A DNA stretch of 64,000 nt from Erinaceus europaeus (GCF_950295315.1 NC_080175.1:85191566-85255565); one strand, 5' to 3'; numbered from the stretch's first letter, positions 10,734 through 23,214 are shown. Program-made: numbers and translations. The notes: generated by a model from the sequence alone, not told the origin.

Positions 10734-13700
10734 TGAAGTGCTTTACTTCATCTAAAATTTAAAAAGTGAAATGACTGTGTTAATAATAGTTTTTGAGATC
10801 ACTATTTTGGCCTCAGATTGCCAAAGTAAGTTCTATCTCTGATTATTCAGTTGCTTTAATGGAAAAATATTTACTCATGCCTTCTTTGTCCATTTTATCC
10901 CATCTCCACAAATCTAGAGGGATTAATATTTTTATAAGAATGTCTATTAAAAGCAAAAATCCAATGTGCTGGTCTAATAGCTGAGGGAATTTTACTTCAT
11001 TACTGATTTGAGAAAAATAAACCATTCAAAGTTTAATGAGTGTCCTCAGACTTGTGGTGACCAACAAAAATAAGCAAACTTCCATTCCTGACATATATTT
11101 TCTTGAGGAAAAACTTACATCCCTCTTATTTCATTTCCTATGTGAACACTACTGAGCAGATATGACATGTGAAGATTGTTTCTTTTTTCTATTTCATATC
11201 TCAAAGCAATTTTACTCATTAAGAAGTGAATTGAGTACTTGAGAATGAATTGTTTTCTCCTCCTGTTGTATTAACTATACTGCTTTAATGTATATTTAAA
11301 AATTAGTCCATTGCATAGAAAAATAAATTCATTCTATGGTATTTCCCTGAATCTCTTCCAGAGAGTATTAACATTCACAGCAAATAAGGCTTTGCTTGTG
11401 AAAGAAGTTCTCAGCCATAAAAATATAAGTATGTTCTCAGCCTTCATGGCCACCTGTGTCACCAACTGCACTGTGGGTGGACATGACACTTTGACCTCCA
11501 TCAGATAAAGTGACTATGGCACCAAAAGTGGAAAGAGATTATTGTCAACACTACAGATGCCACCAAGAAGTTGATTGAATTTCAATGTCAGTTCCTTATT
11601 TAGCTGCATAATCAGGTTTTGTATAAATCTATAGAAACATGAAATATACATATTCATACATTTTGCATAATAAGTGCTACAAGAAATACATACATATGTA
11701 TTCTGCATCTCCACTCTTTTTTTTTGTTTTTTTCTGAAATTTTCACTTAATTTCTTGCTGAAACATAGACTATATTTGAATAGAAAGAGAATATTGGCAC
11801 AATACTGGGGAATACCTGGCTCAGCACTGATGAAATGGTTCCATGCTGGCTTCCACGTATCCACACAGTCTGAGGAGGTAGGATTGGAAAGCTACCACTC
11901 TCTGTTGATATGTGAGCCAATATGCTTAGTAGAAGTTGGGTTTTTCTTTCTTCAATCTGCTTTGTGGTCTACTTGGGGATGGGAGGCTGTTAGCAGTGGG
12001 ATAGGAACTAACGGTATTACATGCTACAAAGAGCAATTGCCTGAGCAATTTTCCTAAGCCAGAGCCAAAGCAAAGCAAATGCAGCAGCCCCCCTTGCCTC
12101 TCTGTCAGCCACATGAGAGTAGAGCTGCTCGATGATCTCCACAGGGCAAATTCCGTGACAGAAACTGAATTCTGTGGCCAATTGCATGGCGGCATGGGTC
12201 TGCCTCAAGTATGGAATTTTAATATTGAGCACTAAGTACATTTTTTTTCTTTTTCAAGGGCTATCGGATGTAAAGAATTTTAATAACACAGGTGTATTCG
12301 CATGGGAAAAAGTGCCTTCCAATTAGAGAAAGATGCAAATGTTATTTGAAAGTACTACTGTCACAGTATGGCTTAACATTTTATTATCAAGTCTAGAAAC
12401 AATGGCCAAAGATATAATGTTAAAATAATCCAGTCTTATATCCTTCAGTGAAAATACAGACAAAATATCCCCTGAGATCAACTATTCAATGTAAAGTGTC
12501 TCTCTTTCCCATGTGAGGATGTTATATATATATATATATTTTTTTTAATCATTTATTCACGTCTATAGAGATAAGAGAAAAATGAAATGGAAAAATTCAA
12601 GTGCCAGCTAAACCTTTTAAAGATAAAATTTAAAATAACTGTGCTACCCACATCTCATGCTGAAAAAATAGGGAAATTGTATTCATGGAATCTAGAGGTT
12701 CATAGTACATTTAATATGCATTAGATCAGTAACTGTCTTCATTTGACTTCTTTTGCTTTTCACTTGGGATAGAATATTGCTTCTTATATTTTAAATTCAA
12801 AAGTATGTAATCATACATTTAGATTGTATTTTATTGGCACCTCTACACTGAAGTCTTTTGGGTTATTTTCTTTCCTTTGTATTTTACATGTAAAAAATAT
12901 TTTTCTTATTAAGACAGAATCACCATAAACTACAGTTTGAATGGTTAATGAGGCTGGAAATTATGTATTCCTTATCTCGTGGAATTATCGAATCTTAAAG
13001 CCAGAATATAATCTTAATGATCATCTAAAACAACCTTCCTTATTTTCTGAATGATAAAAATGAAGTACAGAAAGAAGTGAGTGACATACTTACATGCCTA
13101 AAAGATGACAACATTGGTAACAGAACATTAGACTTTCAATTTTGAAATATTATTCTTTAATCTTCCTAATAGAATAATATGGAGATAATTTTACTCTAGG
13201 AACCATCACTCTACCTAGTTACTTGCCTCTTTGTTCAGATATCAGTTGGACTGTTAAGATTCTGGGCTTGTCCATGGCCTTTTCAGTCCAATGAGACTGG
13301 AAGATACTCTCCACAATAGATACAGCTGTGGCTTAAGACCTTGTCTGGGTAGGCAGGCTGAGTTCTGGGATTGGCAAAATTTCTAGACTGAGGAAGCAAG
13401 TCTGGAGACCCAGCAGAGTTCCCTGGTCCAAGTGCACCCTCAACTTGGTTCTGTGAATCACTAGAGTTGCTGTTTGGACACCCTTGTGACTTTGGATGCT
13501 ACAGAGGGACAGAGAGTCCCGCAGCAGATACAGTCTGGGTCCCTGAGTGACTATATGAGAGGATTCATTGCCCACTGCCAAATGTGTTTGTGATTCTGAT
13601 GTCAGCAAACTATTGTAAAGTAAGATAAAAAGAAAATAATAACAAAAACAATTTCAATAATGCATGATAAATGGATATCTGGGACTAATTATGTCAGGAA

Positions 13701-13875
13701 GTATAGAATAAAAGAAAAAGTACCATGAAACAATTGGTTTCATTAGAGTCCCGGTAGAAAATGGGTAATATATTCAAGGTCCAATAATTAGAAGATTCAT
13801 CAAATGAACTATTTACCAAGATTTGGATAGTATTATATATCCTAAGGAACCAAATAAAACCATCCGAAAGATTTG
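10734..13875. other. Repeat-poor DNA, no gene recognised
   Basis: About 3 kb without a young repeat. About 12,015-12,215 is GC-richer, with two overlapping open frames on the - strand, but I recognise no protein family. About 13,010-13,110 resembles ancient MIR-type text (GATCATCTAAAACAACCTTCC). A TA microsatellite lies at 12,523-12,538. Confidence 0.35.
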
Positions 13876-14354
13876 TGTACACCTATGTTCATAGCAGCAC
13901 AATTTGTAATAGCCAAAACCTGGAAGCAATGCAGGTGTCCAACAGCAGATGAATGGCTGAGTAAGTTGTGATATATATACACAATGGAATACTACTCAGC
14001 TATTAAAAGTGGTGAATTAACCTTCTTTACTCCATTTTGGATGGAGCTTGAAGAAATCATGTTAAGTGAGATAAGACAGAAATAGAAGGATGAATATGAG
14101 ATGATCTTGTTCATAGAAGTTGAAGAACAAGATCAGAAGGGAAAACACTAAGCAGAACTCGGACTGGAATTGGTATACTGCACCAAAGTAAAAGATTCTG
14201 GGGTAGGGTAGAGAGTTTAGGTCCCGGAACGTGATGGCAGAGGAGGACCTAGTTGTTGTATTGTTATGTGGAAATGTTATACATGTACAAACTATTGTAT
14301 TTTACTGTTGATAATAAATAATTAATCCACCAATAAATAAATAAATAAAAACAC
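13876..14354 (+). mobile_element. L1 3' end: ORF2 C-terminus plus 3' UTR
   Basis: 5'-truncated L1. About the first 200 bp encode the ORF2p C-terminus, with the family text CRCPTADEWLSK, YTMEYYSAIK and WMELEEIMLSE. One in-frame TGA lies just before YIYTMEYYSA. The UTR contains GCACCAAAGTAAAAGATTCT and ACATGTACAAACTATTGTAT and ends in an AATAAATAAA tail. Short TSD AAGATTTG at 13,868-13,875 and 14,355-14,362. The UTR end differs from the one at 53.6-55.65 kb, so at least two L1 3' end lineages are present. Confidence 0.88.
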
Positions 14355-14362
14355 AAGATTTG

Positions 14363-14910
14363 AACAGGATTAAAGAAGTCACAGGAGAGATCGACAACTT
14401 CAGAGTTATACCAAGCTGAACTTTTTTTTACTATTCATAGGCTTAACCGGGGAAGGGAATGTGATTCCAGAATATGATTTCAGCTAAAGAGAGAATCCTG
14501 ACCTGTAGTCAAAAGGTAGAGGTATCGTGAACTGGTCCTGCAGAGAAGGAAGCAAAAGAATGATCTCAACATGTCTTTCCTTCCTCTGATCCCCTGCAGT
14601 GAACTCTCACAATAAGCTGACAAGAAGGTAAGACAGCTTTTTACTATATTGTCAATATAGTTCAGCATCCCTAGACAGGGGACAAAGTGTTAAGAGCAAA
14701 GTGTGAATCTAAAAAAGGAAATGAAAGCATCTGCATGAAGCATGCACAAAGGAAGGAAGGACAGAGAAAAAAAAACAAACTAAAGGTAGAATTAGGAGCA
14801 AAACAGAATTAGCTCAGTACAGGGGTAGGCACCATATAGAATGAAAAAGTTATCTTGTATAATTACTAGATTGTAAAGTCTAGCTTCTGCAAAGATAAAG
14901 AAGAATAAAT
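14363..14910. other. No gene recognised
   Basis: Nothing recognised. Confidence 0.5.
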
Positions 14911-15120
14911 GGGAGGGCAGGCGGTGGTGCACCTGGTTCAGTGCACACATCACAGTGACCAAGGACCCAAGTTCAAGTCCCTGGTCCTCACCTGCATGGG
15001 GAAAGCTTCACAAGAAGTGGAGCAGGGCTACAGGTCTCTCTCTGTCTCTCTCCCTACCTCCCTCTCTCCTTTAAATTTCTCTCTCTATCCAATAATAAAT
15101 AAATAAATAACATTTTAAAA
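14911..15120 (+). mobile_element. tRNA-SINE, family B
   Basis: GGGAGGGCAGGCGGTGGTGC head, CATCACAGTGACCAAGGACC, CACCTGCATGGGGAAAGCTT, tail ATCCAATAATAAATAAAT. Approximate TSD AAGAAGAATAAA at 14,898-14,909 and AAGAAGATTAAA at 15,121-15,132 (11/12). Confidence 0.9.
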
Positions 15121-15184
15121 AAGAAGATTAAACGGAGTGGTGATAAGAGTTGAGGCAGAAAAGGAAAAACTGGGGCAAAGAAAT

Positions 15185-15410
15185 CACCTTTATAGAGCTG
15201 CCAAGATAACTTACCTGGAAAAGTATCTATTTTGCTAGACACACACAATACAGGTTTGAGGCCGCAGTACACCACATAGAAGTACTGCAGTACTAAAGGA
15301 AACTTCAGTACTGTAGTGTCTCCTCTCACTATCCGAAAAACTTGAACCAGAGAGGTAAAGTTCCAGTGGTGATAAAAGTAAATAAATAAATAAATAAATC
15401 ACCCCTTCAA
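15185..15410 (+). mobile_element. Decayed SINE-like element
   Basis: GAGCTGCCAAGATAACTTAC, a B-box-like ACAGGTTTGAGGCC and an (AAAT)n tail suggest an old tRNA-SINE, but the body is atypical. Confidence 0.4.
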
Positions 15411-15616
15411 GGAAACCTATTCCAGTTGATTCTGTGCTAGCAAGTTTTATTGGACACAGGTGCTCTTAAAATGTGATATTAAACATATAGGCTTCAGGTA
15501 GATAGTGAGAACCTCCAAATCAGTTGAGTCTATAACATGTATTCACTTCATCTGAAATACTTTTCCTTTCTTGACTTGGCACAGGAGACCTTTACAACAT
15601 GGATGTTTCGTTATAT

Positions 15617-15899
15617 TTGTTTTGTTTTGTTTTTTAATATTTATTTTATTTATTTATTCCCTTTTGTTGCCCTTGTTGTTTTATTGTTGTAGTTGTTGTT
15701 GGATAGGACAGAGAGAAATGGAGAGAGGAGGGGAAGACAGAGAAGAGGAGAGAAAGATAGACACCTGCAGACCTGCTTCACCGCCTGTGAAGGGACTCCC
15801 CTGCAGGTGGGGAGCCGGGGTTCGAACCGGGATCCTTATTCCAGTCCCTGTGCTTTGCGCCACCTGCGCTTAACCGGCTGCGCTACAGCCCGACTCCCA
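15617..15899 (-). mobile_element. tRNA-SINE, family A, young
   Basis: Full-length reverse copy with intact head and B-box (GGTTCGAACC on the - strand). Perfect 15-bp TSD GATGTTTCGTTATAT at 15,602-15,616 and 15,900-15,914. Confidence 0.97.
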
Positions 15900-15940
15900 G
15901 ATGTTTCGTTATATAACTGACTTGCTTAGAAACTTTTCAG

Positions 15941-16102
15941 GCTTTCTGAAGAACCATCCCTAAATGCTTTCTGAAGAACCATCCCTAAATGCTTTTCTCA
16001 AGGGTAGCCCTGATCTATCCCAATCTACCATTTCAGGCTTTCTGAAGAACCATCCCTAAATGCTTTCCTCAAGGGTAGCCCTGATCTATCCCAATCTACC
16101 AT
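15941..16102. repeat. Local tandem duplication, 25-bp and 71-bp units
   Basis: A 25-bp unit (GCTTTCTGAAGAACCATCCC plus TAAAT) occurs at 15,941-15,965, 15,966-15,990 and 16,037-16,061. The last two belong to a 71-bp unit that is itself repeated. Mismatches are few, so the duplication is recent. Confidence 0.95.
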
Positions 16103-16104
16103 TT

Positions 16105-16968
16105 TCCTTCTGTTGTTGCTCTCTGTAGCTTCTAGCTATTTCAGACTTCACTTCAATAGAAAGCTTTAAGCTATGTAGAAAACAAGAGAAATAGGCCAAG
16201 CATGAGGGACTTGCCCCCAAATATTAATATCAGAAAAGAATCTTTACCCTTACACTAGAAGTCATTGTCTTTCTCTGCCCCTACCACAAAGCTGTAACTC
16301 ACATTTGTTCTTCTACCAGCAAGAATCAAAACTGTTTTCCAGTTTTCTTTGCTAATCAAAACTTAGACTTCTCTTCCCACTGGATATATTTCAGAACCAA
16401 GTAATTTTGCTTACAACTTATTATAGGATTATGCTCTCCTTTATTACAGTTTTTTGCTTGTTTGGTTTTTGTTGTTGTTTTGGTTTTTGGTTTAGGGGGT
16501 GTTTGCTTTGCAATTTCATTGGCCTGCCTCCATCTAATTCTTCCATTTATAAAGAGTAACTAGTAACAGCTTCTTCCTAGAGACCATTAAAAATCATGTA
16601 AAATAATCTATGTGAAGTACTAGACACAGAGCTGCAAATAGGACAAACTTTTTAAATGTTAACTATTATTAGTATTACCCTCTAAATGGCTTTCCATGAT
16701 AGGCTGATGATTTATTGTGAATCATGCTAATGAAGCAAGCTAAGAAGTCATGGCTACTTTCCCAAGGATGAAGATGAAAGAATAAGGTCACCTCACGAGA
16801 ATCCCTTGGTATCAATGAACAAGATCATTTCTAATGACATGCTAGGCTTTTTCTCAGAAATGGCACATATTGACCTCCATCAGTTACCAGAATAAAGTTA
16901 ATTTTAATGGTGACAATTTTCCAGAGTTTCAAGGTAATTAATCATATATGGAGTGATCTAACCTTTAC
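16105..16968. other. Repeat-poor non-coding DNA
   Basis: No gene or repeat recognised. About 16,670-16,940 has short AT-homeobox-like motifs and no repeat scars, so it may be conserved non-coding sequence (inference). Confidence 0.35.
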
Positions 16969-16969
16969 A

Positions 16970-17013
16970 AATATATATATATACATATATATGTGTGTGT
17001 GTGTGTGTGTGTA
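16970..17013. repeat. (AT)n-(GT)n microsatellite
   Basis: ATATATATATATACATATAT then (GT)11 or so. Confidence 0.95.
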
Positions 17014-17271
17014 TCATAGTGTAGTTCCATTGATTTTTTTATGAATCCTTGAGCAGTAAATTTGTAAATAAATTATCAGTTGTATAATGGCTGTGCAGAA
17101 ACCTCTGTGCTGTATGTACCCAAACTAGACAGAAATAGCTAGCTGAAAAGAAATAGATAATCAGAGCCCAAATTAGGATGAATAAAACCATACAAAGTAA
17201 CGTAAATTAAAATCACTCTCAGATTATCCATGAAATAATTAGTGCATATGGCAAAATAGTTAGGTATTGTC

Positions 17272-17425
17272 ATTTATTTTTATTGATGTTGTAGTTTACA
17301 TGTGTTTTGAGGGTACAATTTCACCTATATGTGTTATCACATCTCAGCCACCACCAAGTGATGGTTTGTACCTAATAACATGAAATGGTTTTTCTGTTGA
17401 TTGTGCTTTCTGGGTTCACCTTGCT
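17272..17425 (-). mobile_element. Possible L1 3' end remnant
   Basis: TTTATTTTTATTGATGTTGT at its left edge and text like the reverse complement of other local L1 ends. Weak. Confidence 0.35.
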
Positions 17426-17487
17426 AACTTCCTTCACCAAAAGTGGATTTTCTTTTCCTTCTCCCCTTTCTAGATTTTTTTTTTAAA

Positions 17488-17687
17488 TAAAGGTTTCTTT
17501 CTTTCTAAATGTTTTATTTTTGGATAGACAGATATTGAGATACGGAAGGCAAAATGGAGTGGGGAGGGAAAGAAAAAGAGAGACCTATAATACAGTTTCA
17601 CTAGTGGTGGGGACAGGGGCTTGAACCCAGGTCCTTGTCCACTGACACATGTATGTTCTAATAGGTGCATCACTGCCTGGCCCCCTC
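17488..17687 (-). mobile_element. tRNA-SINE, family B
   Basis: TTGGATAGACAGATATTGAG, GGGGCTTGAACCCAGGTCCT, head end CTGCCTGGCCCC. Diverged. Confidence 0.8.
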
Positions 17688-17764
17688 TAGCATTTCTAAT
17701 CATAATTAGCAACTCATATTGCGCCAAGACTTCTTGAAGTTATGAAGAAATAGGAAGCTCCAAT

Positions 17765-17845
17765 GTCCAAAAAATAACTCGCCCAGCAGAGTGCACTTTG
17801 CCATGTACAGGAACCCAAGTTCCAGCCCCCTTCACCACAGTGGTT
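17765..17845 (+). mobile_element. tRNA-SINE fragment (family D-like)
   Basis: AGCAGAGTGCACTTTGCCAT, AACCCAAGTTCCAGCCCC, ACCACAGTGGTTAAAAA. Its A-tail was the target of the next insertion. Confidence 0.5.
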
Positions 17846-17859
17846 AAAAAAAGAAATGT

Positions 17860-19141
17860 CGGTAGGGCACCAAAGTAAAAGCCCTGTGGTGAGGGGTGGA
17901 CATGCAGCTTCCTGGGCCAGTGGGGGGTGGGAGTGGGTGGGAGGGATGGGTCACAGTCTTTTGGTGGTGGGAATGGTGTTTATGTACACTCCTAGTAAAA
18001 TGTAGTCATATAAATCACTAGTTAATTAATATGAGAGGGGGAAAATTAATTGTATGTCTTGAAGTCTTTTAAAACACAGACTGAATCTTTTTAATATATA
18101 GGCTGTGTATCTGATATGAGGACTCTCTCAAAAGCCTAGACCAAGTAGATCAGAAGCAACCAATAGCACAGCTATATACAAGATACTGGGTACCATACAG
18201 CAAACCCTAACAAAAGGACTTTTCAGAGTTAACCCAGTTACCAAATAATGTGATGATAATATTAACTATCCATTGTCTTTTTTAACCCTAAGCAGGAACC
18301 TCACATCTCCACTATAGAGCCTCTACTTCCTCCAGTCCTGGAACCTTTGGATAGGGCCCATATTACCGTATGCCTCTCCCAATCCATATCAAATAATGTT
18401 GCATCTGCTGATCACAACCTAATCAACGCAACGATGGCCACCTCAACATGCTTCACTTCAGACTGTGTCTAGAGACTTCACTTGTGGAATGACAACCCTT
18501 CAGCTTCATTACTCAGGTGAGACCTTTCCTTTCATAGTATACTCTAATTCCATCTCAGGTTATTCACTTTCTAACAAAGTCCCAAAACCTAGATATACAC
18601 CAGTTTCTGTGAGAGAGAGCATATGTTCACACGTATCCATAAACTACTACAAAATATATACCTGAAAGCAGAAGTACACTAGAGTTTGCAGTGAGTACCT
18701 CCCTAACATTTCCTCTCCACTATTCCAAGATTTGGGTCCATGATTGCTCAACAATCTGTTTGGCTTTGTATGTTAACTCTCTTTTTAGTCACCAGGTTCC
18801 AGATGTCATCAGGATGCCGGCCAGGCTTCCCTGGACTGAAGACCCCACCAATGTGTCCTGGAGCTCCGCTTCCCCAGAGACCCACCCTACTAGGGAAAGA
18901 GAGAGGCAGACTGGGAGTATGGACCAACCAGTCAACGCCCATGTTCAGCGGGGAAGCAATTACAGAAGCCAGACCTTCTGCAACCCACAATGACCCTGGG
19001 TCCATGCTCCCAGAGGGACAGAAAATGGGAAAGCTATCAGGGGAGGGGGTGGGATATGGAGATTGGGTGGTGGGAATTGTGTGGAGTTGTACCCCTCCTA
19101 CCCTATGGTTTTGTCAATTTATCCTTTCTTAAATAAAAAAG
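17860..19141 (+). mobile_element. L1 3' UTR copy, short type, 1.28 kb
   Basis: The longest short-type copy. It starts in text shared with the L1 end at 13,876 (GCACCAAAGTAAAAGCCCTG), passes TCTTTTGGTGGTGGGAATGG (the point where ORF2 is joined to UTR at 53.6 kb) and ends ATCCTTTCTTAAATAAAAAA. TSD AAAAAAAGAAATGT at 17,846-17,859 and 19,142-19,155. It links the long UTR module to the classic L1 3' end, which is why I call these repeats L1. Confidence 0.92.
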
Positions 19142-19155
19142 AAAAAAAGAAATGT

Positions 19156-19430
19156 TGGGGGAGTTGGGCTGTAGCGCATCAGGGTAAGCGCAGTTGGCTC
19201 AAAGCGCAAAGACCGGCCTAAGGATCCCAGTTCGAGCCCCTGGCTCCCCACCTGCAGGGGAGTCGCTTCACAGGCGGTGAAACAGGTCTGCAGGTGTCTG
19301 TCTTTCTCTCCCCTCTCTATCTCCCCCTCCTCTCTCCATTTCTCTCTGTCCTATCCAACAACGATGACAACAATAATAACTACAACAATAAAACAACAAG
19401 GGCAAGAAAAGGGAATAAATAAATAATTTT
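19156..19430 (+). mobile_element. tRNA-SINE, family A
   Basis: GGGGGAGTTGGGCTGTAGCG head, body and tail complete. It inserted at the 3' TSD of the preceding L1, so a third copy of the target (AAAAAAGAAATGT) follows at 19,431-19,443. Confidence 0.93.
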
Positions 19431-19789
19431 AAAAAAGAAATGTCAAAAAAAGAAAGAAAGAAAGAAATGTCATTGGAAGCCCCACTTCAGTGATTTTTTT
19501 CTTCATCCCTGTTAAGTATCAAGCACATTATTTTAATGCACTACCCAATGAGTAAATACATATCAAATGAGTAAACAAAAATAATAAATGAAAGATGTCA
19601 CAGAAATTAGACTCTCATTTTGGTCTAATATGGTTTGTGCTTTTGTATCCTGTCAAAAACAGGAGCAGAGTGGATACAGAATCAGCTATTCAACATCTCT
19701 CTACCCAACCAAAATATTAATTCCCCAAGATCCCTTTCATTAGTGATAGTATATATTTTAGTGCGTAGTTACTCAGATATTGAAAGTCA

Positions 19790-19990
19790 GTACTGGAGTT
19801 GATGTATTGCACCAAAGGAAAAGATTCTGGGGTAGGGGGGAGGGTTCAGATCCTGGAATATGATGGCAGAGAAGGACCCAGTGGCAGTTGAATTGTTATG
19901 TGGAAAACTGAGAAATGTTACACGTGTAAAAACTACTGTATTTTACTGTTGACTATCAACCATTAATCCTTCAATAAAGAATTTTTTCTA
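19790..19990 (+). mobile_element. L1 3' end fragment
   Basis: Shares ATTGCACCAAAGGAAAAGAT, GATGGCAGAGAAGGACCC and ACTACTGTATTTTACTGTTG with the copy at 13,876. Ends CCTTCAATAAAG. Confidence 0.8.
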
Positions 19991-20006
19991 AAAAATAAGT
20001 AAATTG

Positions 20007-20249
20007 GGAGTCAGGCAGTAGCAAAGCGGGTTAAATGCACGTGGCGAGAAGTGCAAGGGGCGTAAGGATCCCGGTTCTAGCACCAGGCTCCCCACCTGCA
20101 GGGGAGTGGCTTCACAGGCAGCGAAGCAGGTCTACAGGTATCTGTCTTTCTCTCCCCCTCTCTGTCTTCCCCTCCTCTTTCCATTTCTCTCTGTCCTATC
20201 TAACAAGGATGACATCAACAACAGCAATTAAAAAAAAATTAGAAAAATC
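20007..20249 (+). mobile_element. tRNA-SINE, family A
   Basis: GGGAGTCAGGCAGTAGCAAA head, mutated B-box (GGTTCTAGCACC), shortened AACAACAGC tail. TSD AGTAAATTG at 19,998-20,006 and 20,250-20,258. Confidence 0.9.
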
Positions 20250-20259
20250 AGTAAATTGC

Positions 20260-22635
20260 TTTCTACTAAATGTCAATGTATAAGTAAATCCATGATAACC
20301 AACCTATTCTGGTCAGAGAATGAGACAGTAAAATCTCTAACAAGGTTTACAATAATAGAATAATTCCAAAAGCAATTCATAAAAATGCCTCTAAAATAAC
20401 CACTTTAATACACCACATACACCAACATTAACAGTTTAGAACTTCATTATCTTTATACTTTTTAATGTATTTCTTCTCTGACATGTCTAAAACATCTCAT
20501 ATTGCATTTTTTTAGAACTTAGGGGAGTTTCTAATTCTTAAAAAATAATAACCAAATGAATATGTTGCACTTAGTGTCATTCTTTCTGAGGATATTTAGT
20601 AATAAGTGAGAAATGTGCATGTTCCTTGACATCATGGATTATGAATAAAAAAACATTCCAAGTAAGTATTTGTTTCAATCTACTAAGCTGATAGTCATAG
20701 GTAAAATTCAATATCCTTTCTAGTATTAAGACTTTATAGCAAGACTAGCTTTCAGCTTATAAAAATTAAATGAAGCCTCTGATGTCTACAGTTGGTCTAC
20801 ATACTCAAGATACTGTCTTTTTGTTCTCAACGGTAAGCTTACTTGAGTGGAAAGAGTGACACTGATAAAGATGGGCCATATATTTTTATCTATAGAGCAT
20901 TTTTTAATTAAGTGCTGCATGCACATTATATTCTGGATTAATTTACATAACTGGTACTTAGACTTTGGTAAATTTTATATTATAAAGTTTTTCCATGTAT
21001 ATCAGTAGGGAATTCTGACATCGTTATTCTTTGTAACTTTAATAGTTCAAAGATAGAAAGTATACTTTTCTGTGATGATGAAACAAAAGCAAAGAAATTT
21101 TTAGTATCTTATTCTAAGTCATATAATGAATCCTGATTAAAATCACTGTTAGAAATCAAAGCTTTTTGTTCATTGGATTCAACAATGGGCCATTCATCTT
21201 CCTTGAACATTTTGCATAAGTAATAGCAGCTCCAGTTTAAAACAATTCCAGCAGCTATAATATCTATATTCATTCTACATTAGAGGATTTAATTTTCTGT
21301 TCATGAATTCAGCATATTTCTCTGAATTGGATGTAGTTCAGTGTTTTATTATAGGAAATTGTATTTTTTTTCTGTAGGTTGTCAGGAAATAGTTGCCCAA
21401 TTTTACTAAGTTATAACAATGGTTCTTATCCAAATAGCTGTTATAAGTCATGAAAATGAAATCAATTTACTGGCTCACCTCCCAGATTAAGGATTGCTTT
21501 ATGAATAAATAAAATAATTGATGGCATCTAACAGAGGAACAAGTCATTTATATATTAACAGTCTACTTTTTGATCAACCTACTTTATATTTTTCATATTT
21601 AATAATTAATTACTATTTTGAATTTATAGGCTTCAAACTTCTTTAAATAAAGAAAAATAATTAATAACTAATATTTGAGTATTTATTATGTTATAGTGTT
21701 ATTTATTAGCATATTTAATAATAATAACTATTATTATACACAATTCATAGCTAAGGAAAATGAACTCAGAATGGCTAAGCTAATTTGTCCAATGACACAG
21801 AAATATTAAGAGAGAGAACCAAAATTTGCAAATAAAACCATCTGATTTGGACCTTAATATTCTCAATCTTTATATTATATAATTTATAGATTATAGTCTC
21901 TCCTCAGTTCTTGTTGATGGCTAACGCTTTGGGTCATTAAGGGTTCTGACAGTAATTTTCAAGCAGACAGTAAGCCATAGGCTTAACCCATGTCTCAAAA
22001 ATATACAAGAATCAAATATTGTACCCATTTAGTTTTTTGAAGTTCTGTTACTAAAAAGAGTGAAGTATCAAAATTGTAAAAATGTATCTCAAATCTGAAG
22101 TAAAAGGAAAAGAAAGTGCAGGAAAAAAGATGACTCAAACTATGATGATATTTTACCAAAAGGGGAAAGAAATGATAACTAAATATTCAGTAATAATTTT
22201 TTTCACAATACTCATCCACTGATAATTAAATATTTTATGAATACAGTTTTTATAACACATAGTCATTCTCATTTTTGCTTCCCTAGTCTATTAAATTCTT
22301 TAAATTTTTATCTTTTTAGCGATCACAAAATAAAAATGTTTATTGGACAAACCTCCTTTTCAATATGATAGTATCATATGAAGAAATAACAGTATTTTGA
22401 TAAATTATCCCCTATCATTATTTTTGTTATTATCCTACAGCATTTGGTAAATGATGAGATTAATAATGTTCCAAGTATAATATCATAAGCAAACTATAAA
22501 TTTATAACTAAATACTAGAAATCAAAGGGGAGGAATTTGAAGCATTGGAAATTGGGAAGGAGGAGCACTGAAGAGGGGAAGAGACACACTTATAGTTAAA
22601 TGTATTTGCATTAGAAAAAGGGAGAGCAGGAATTA
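20260..22635. other. Quiet AT-rich DNA with ancient MIR remnants
   Basis: No young insertion in over 2 kb. About 21,715-21,870 reads like a reverse MIR (GCTAAGGAAAATGAACTCAG ... TTTGTCCAATGACACAGAAA). About 21,040-21,140 may be another. No exon recognised. Confidence 0.4.
21715..21870 (-). mobile_element. MIR-like ancient SINE remnant
   Basis: The order of motifs follows reverse MIR: 'aaaatgaactcagaatggctaag', 'tttgtccaatgacacag', 'aaccaaaatttgcaaataaaacc'. Heavily diverged. Confidence 0.5.
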
Positions 22636-22639
22636 AGAT

Positions 22640-23080
22640 TGATTCTTTCCTCTTCATTCTATAATTCCTTCCTAGATAATTTCATCCTCACCCAAGACTT
22701 TTGGCTGCTATACTCCTTTGCTGTCAAGTATTTTCAAACACACTTATCAACTATCCATTCCCTATCTCCTCTTGCTTGTCTTAAAAATGTTATTGGCATT
22801 TATTTGGTAGATTGATACTTTCCTTGAACCTTCCTTCACCCTTTCCTGTCATATCCAATCCATCACCAGTCATTTTTATTAGTTATTTTTCCTCTAAATT
22901 ATCTCCTGAACATATCAACGTTTCTCCATTACCAATTCACCACTAAATTCTAAGCCACTGTTTTAGATTATTGCAATAACACTTAACTTTCCTCCTGTAT
23001 TCTACTATGATGCTTTTCTAATCCAATATCCACATGGCAATCAAGCTGATCTGCATGTAATCACAAAATGTTATGCAATT
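22640..23080 (+). mobile_element. Ancient L2-like LINE remnant
   Basis: Pyrimidine-rich + strand. CATATCCAATCCATCACCAG and TTAGATTATTGCAATAACAC recall the L2 ORF region that encodes the ...HIQSISK... and LDYCN motifs. No open frame survives. Confidence 0.5.
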
Positions 23081-23214
23081 CAGAATAAACATAAACGAGG
23101 ATTCAATACCATTATTTAGTCACTAGATAAACAATTTAAGAAACATCGCAAGGGAAATAGACTCTAAAATGTTAATAAATCATGGTCTAGCTCAGCAACT
23201 CTAAGGATTCAAAA

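Noticed and set aside
11674..12057. 127-codon open frame on the + strand
   Set aside because: Composition follows T-rich DNA; no family recognised; overlaps an open frame on the other strand.
15941..16102. Possible CRISPR-like spaced repeats
   Set aside because: Repeats are adjacent tandem duplications without regular unique spacers, in a mammalian genome.
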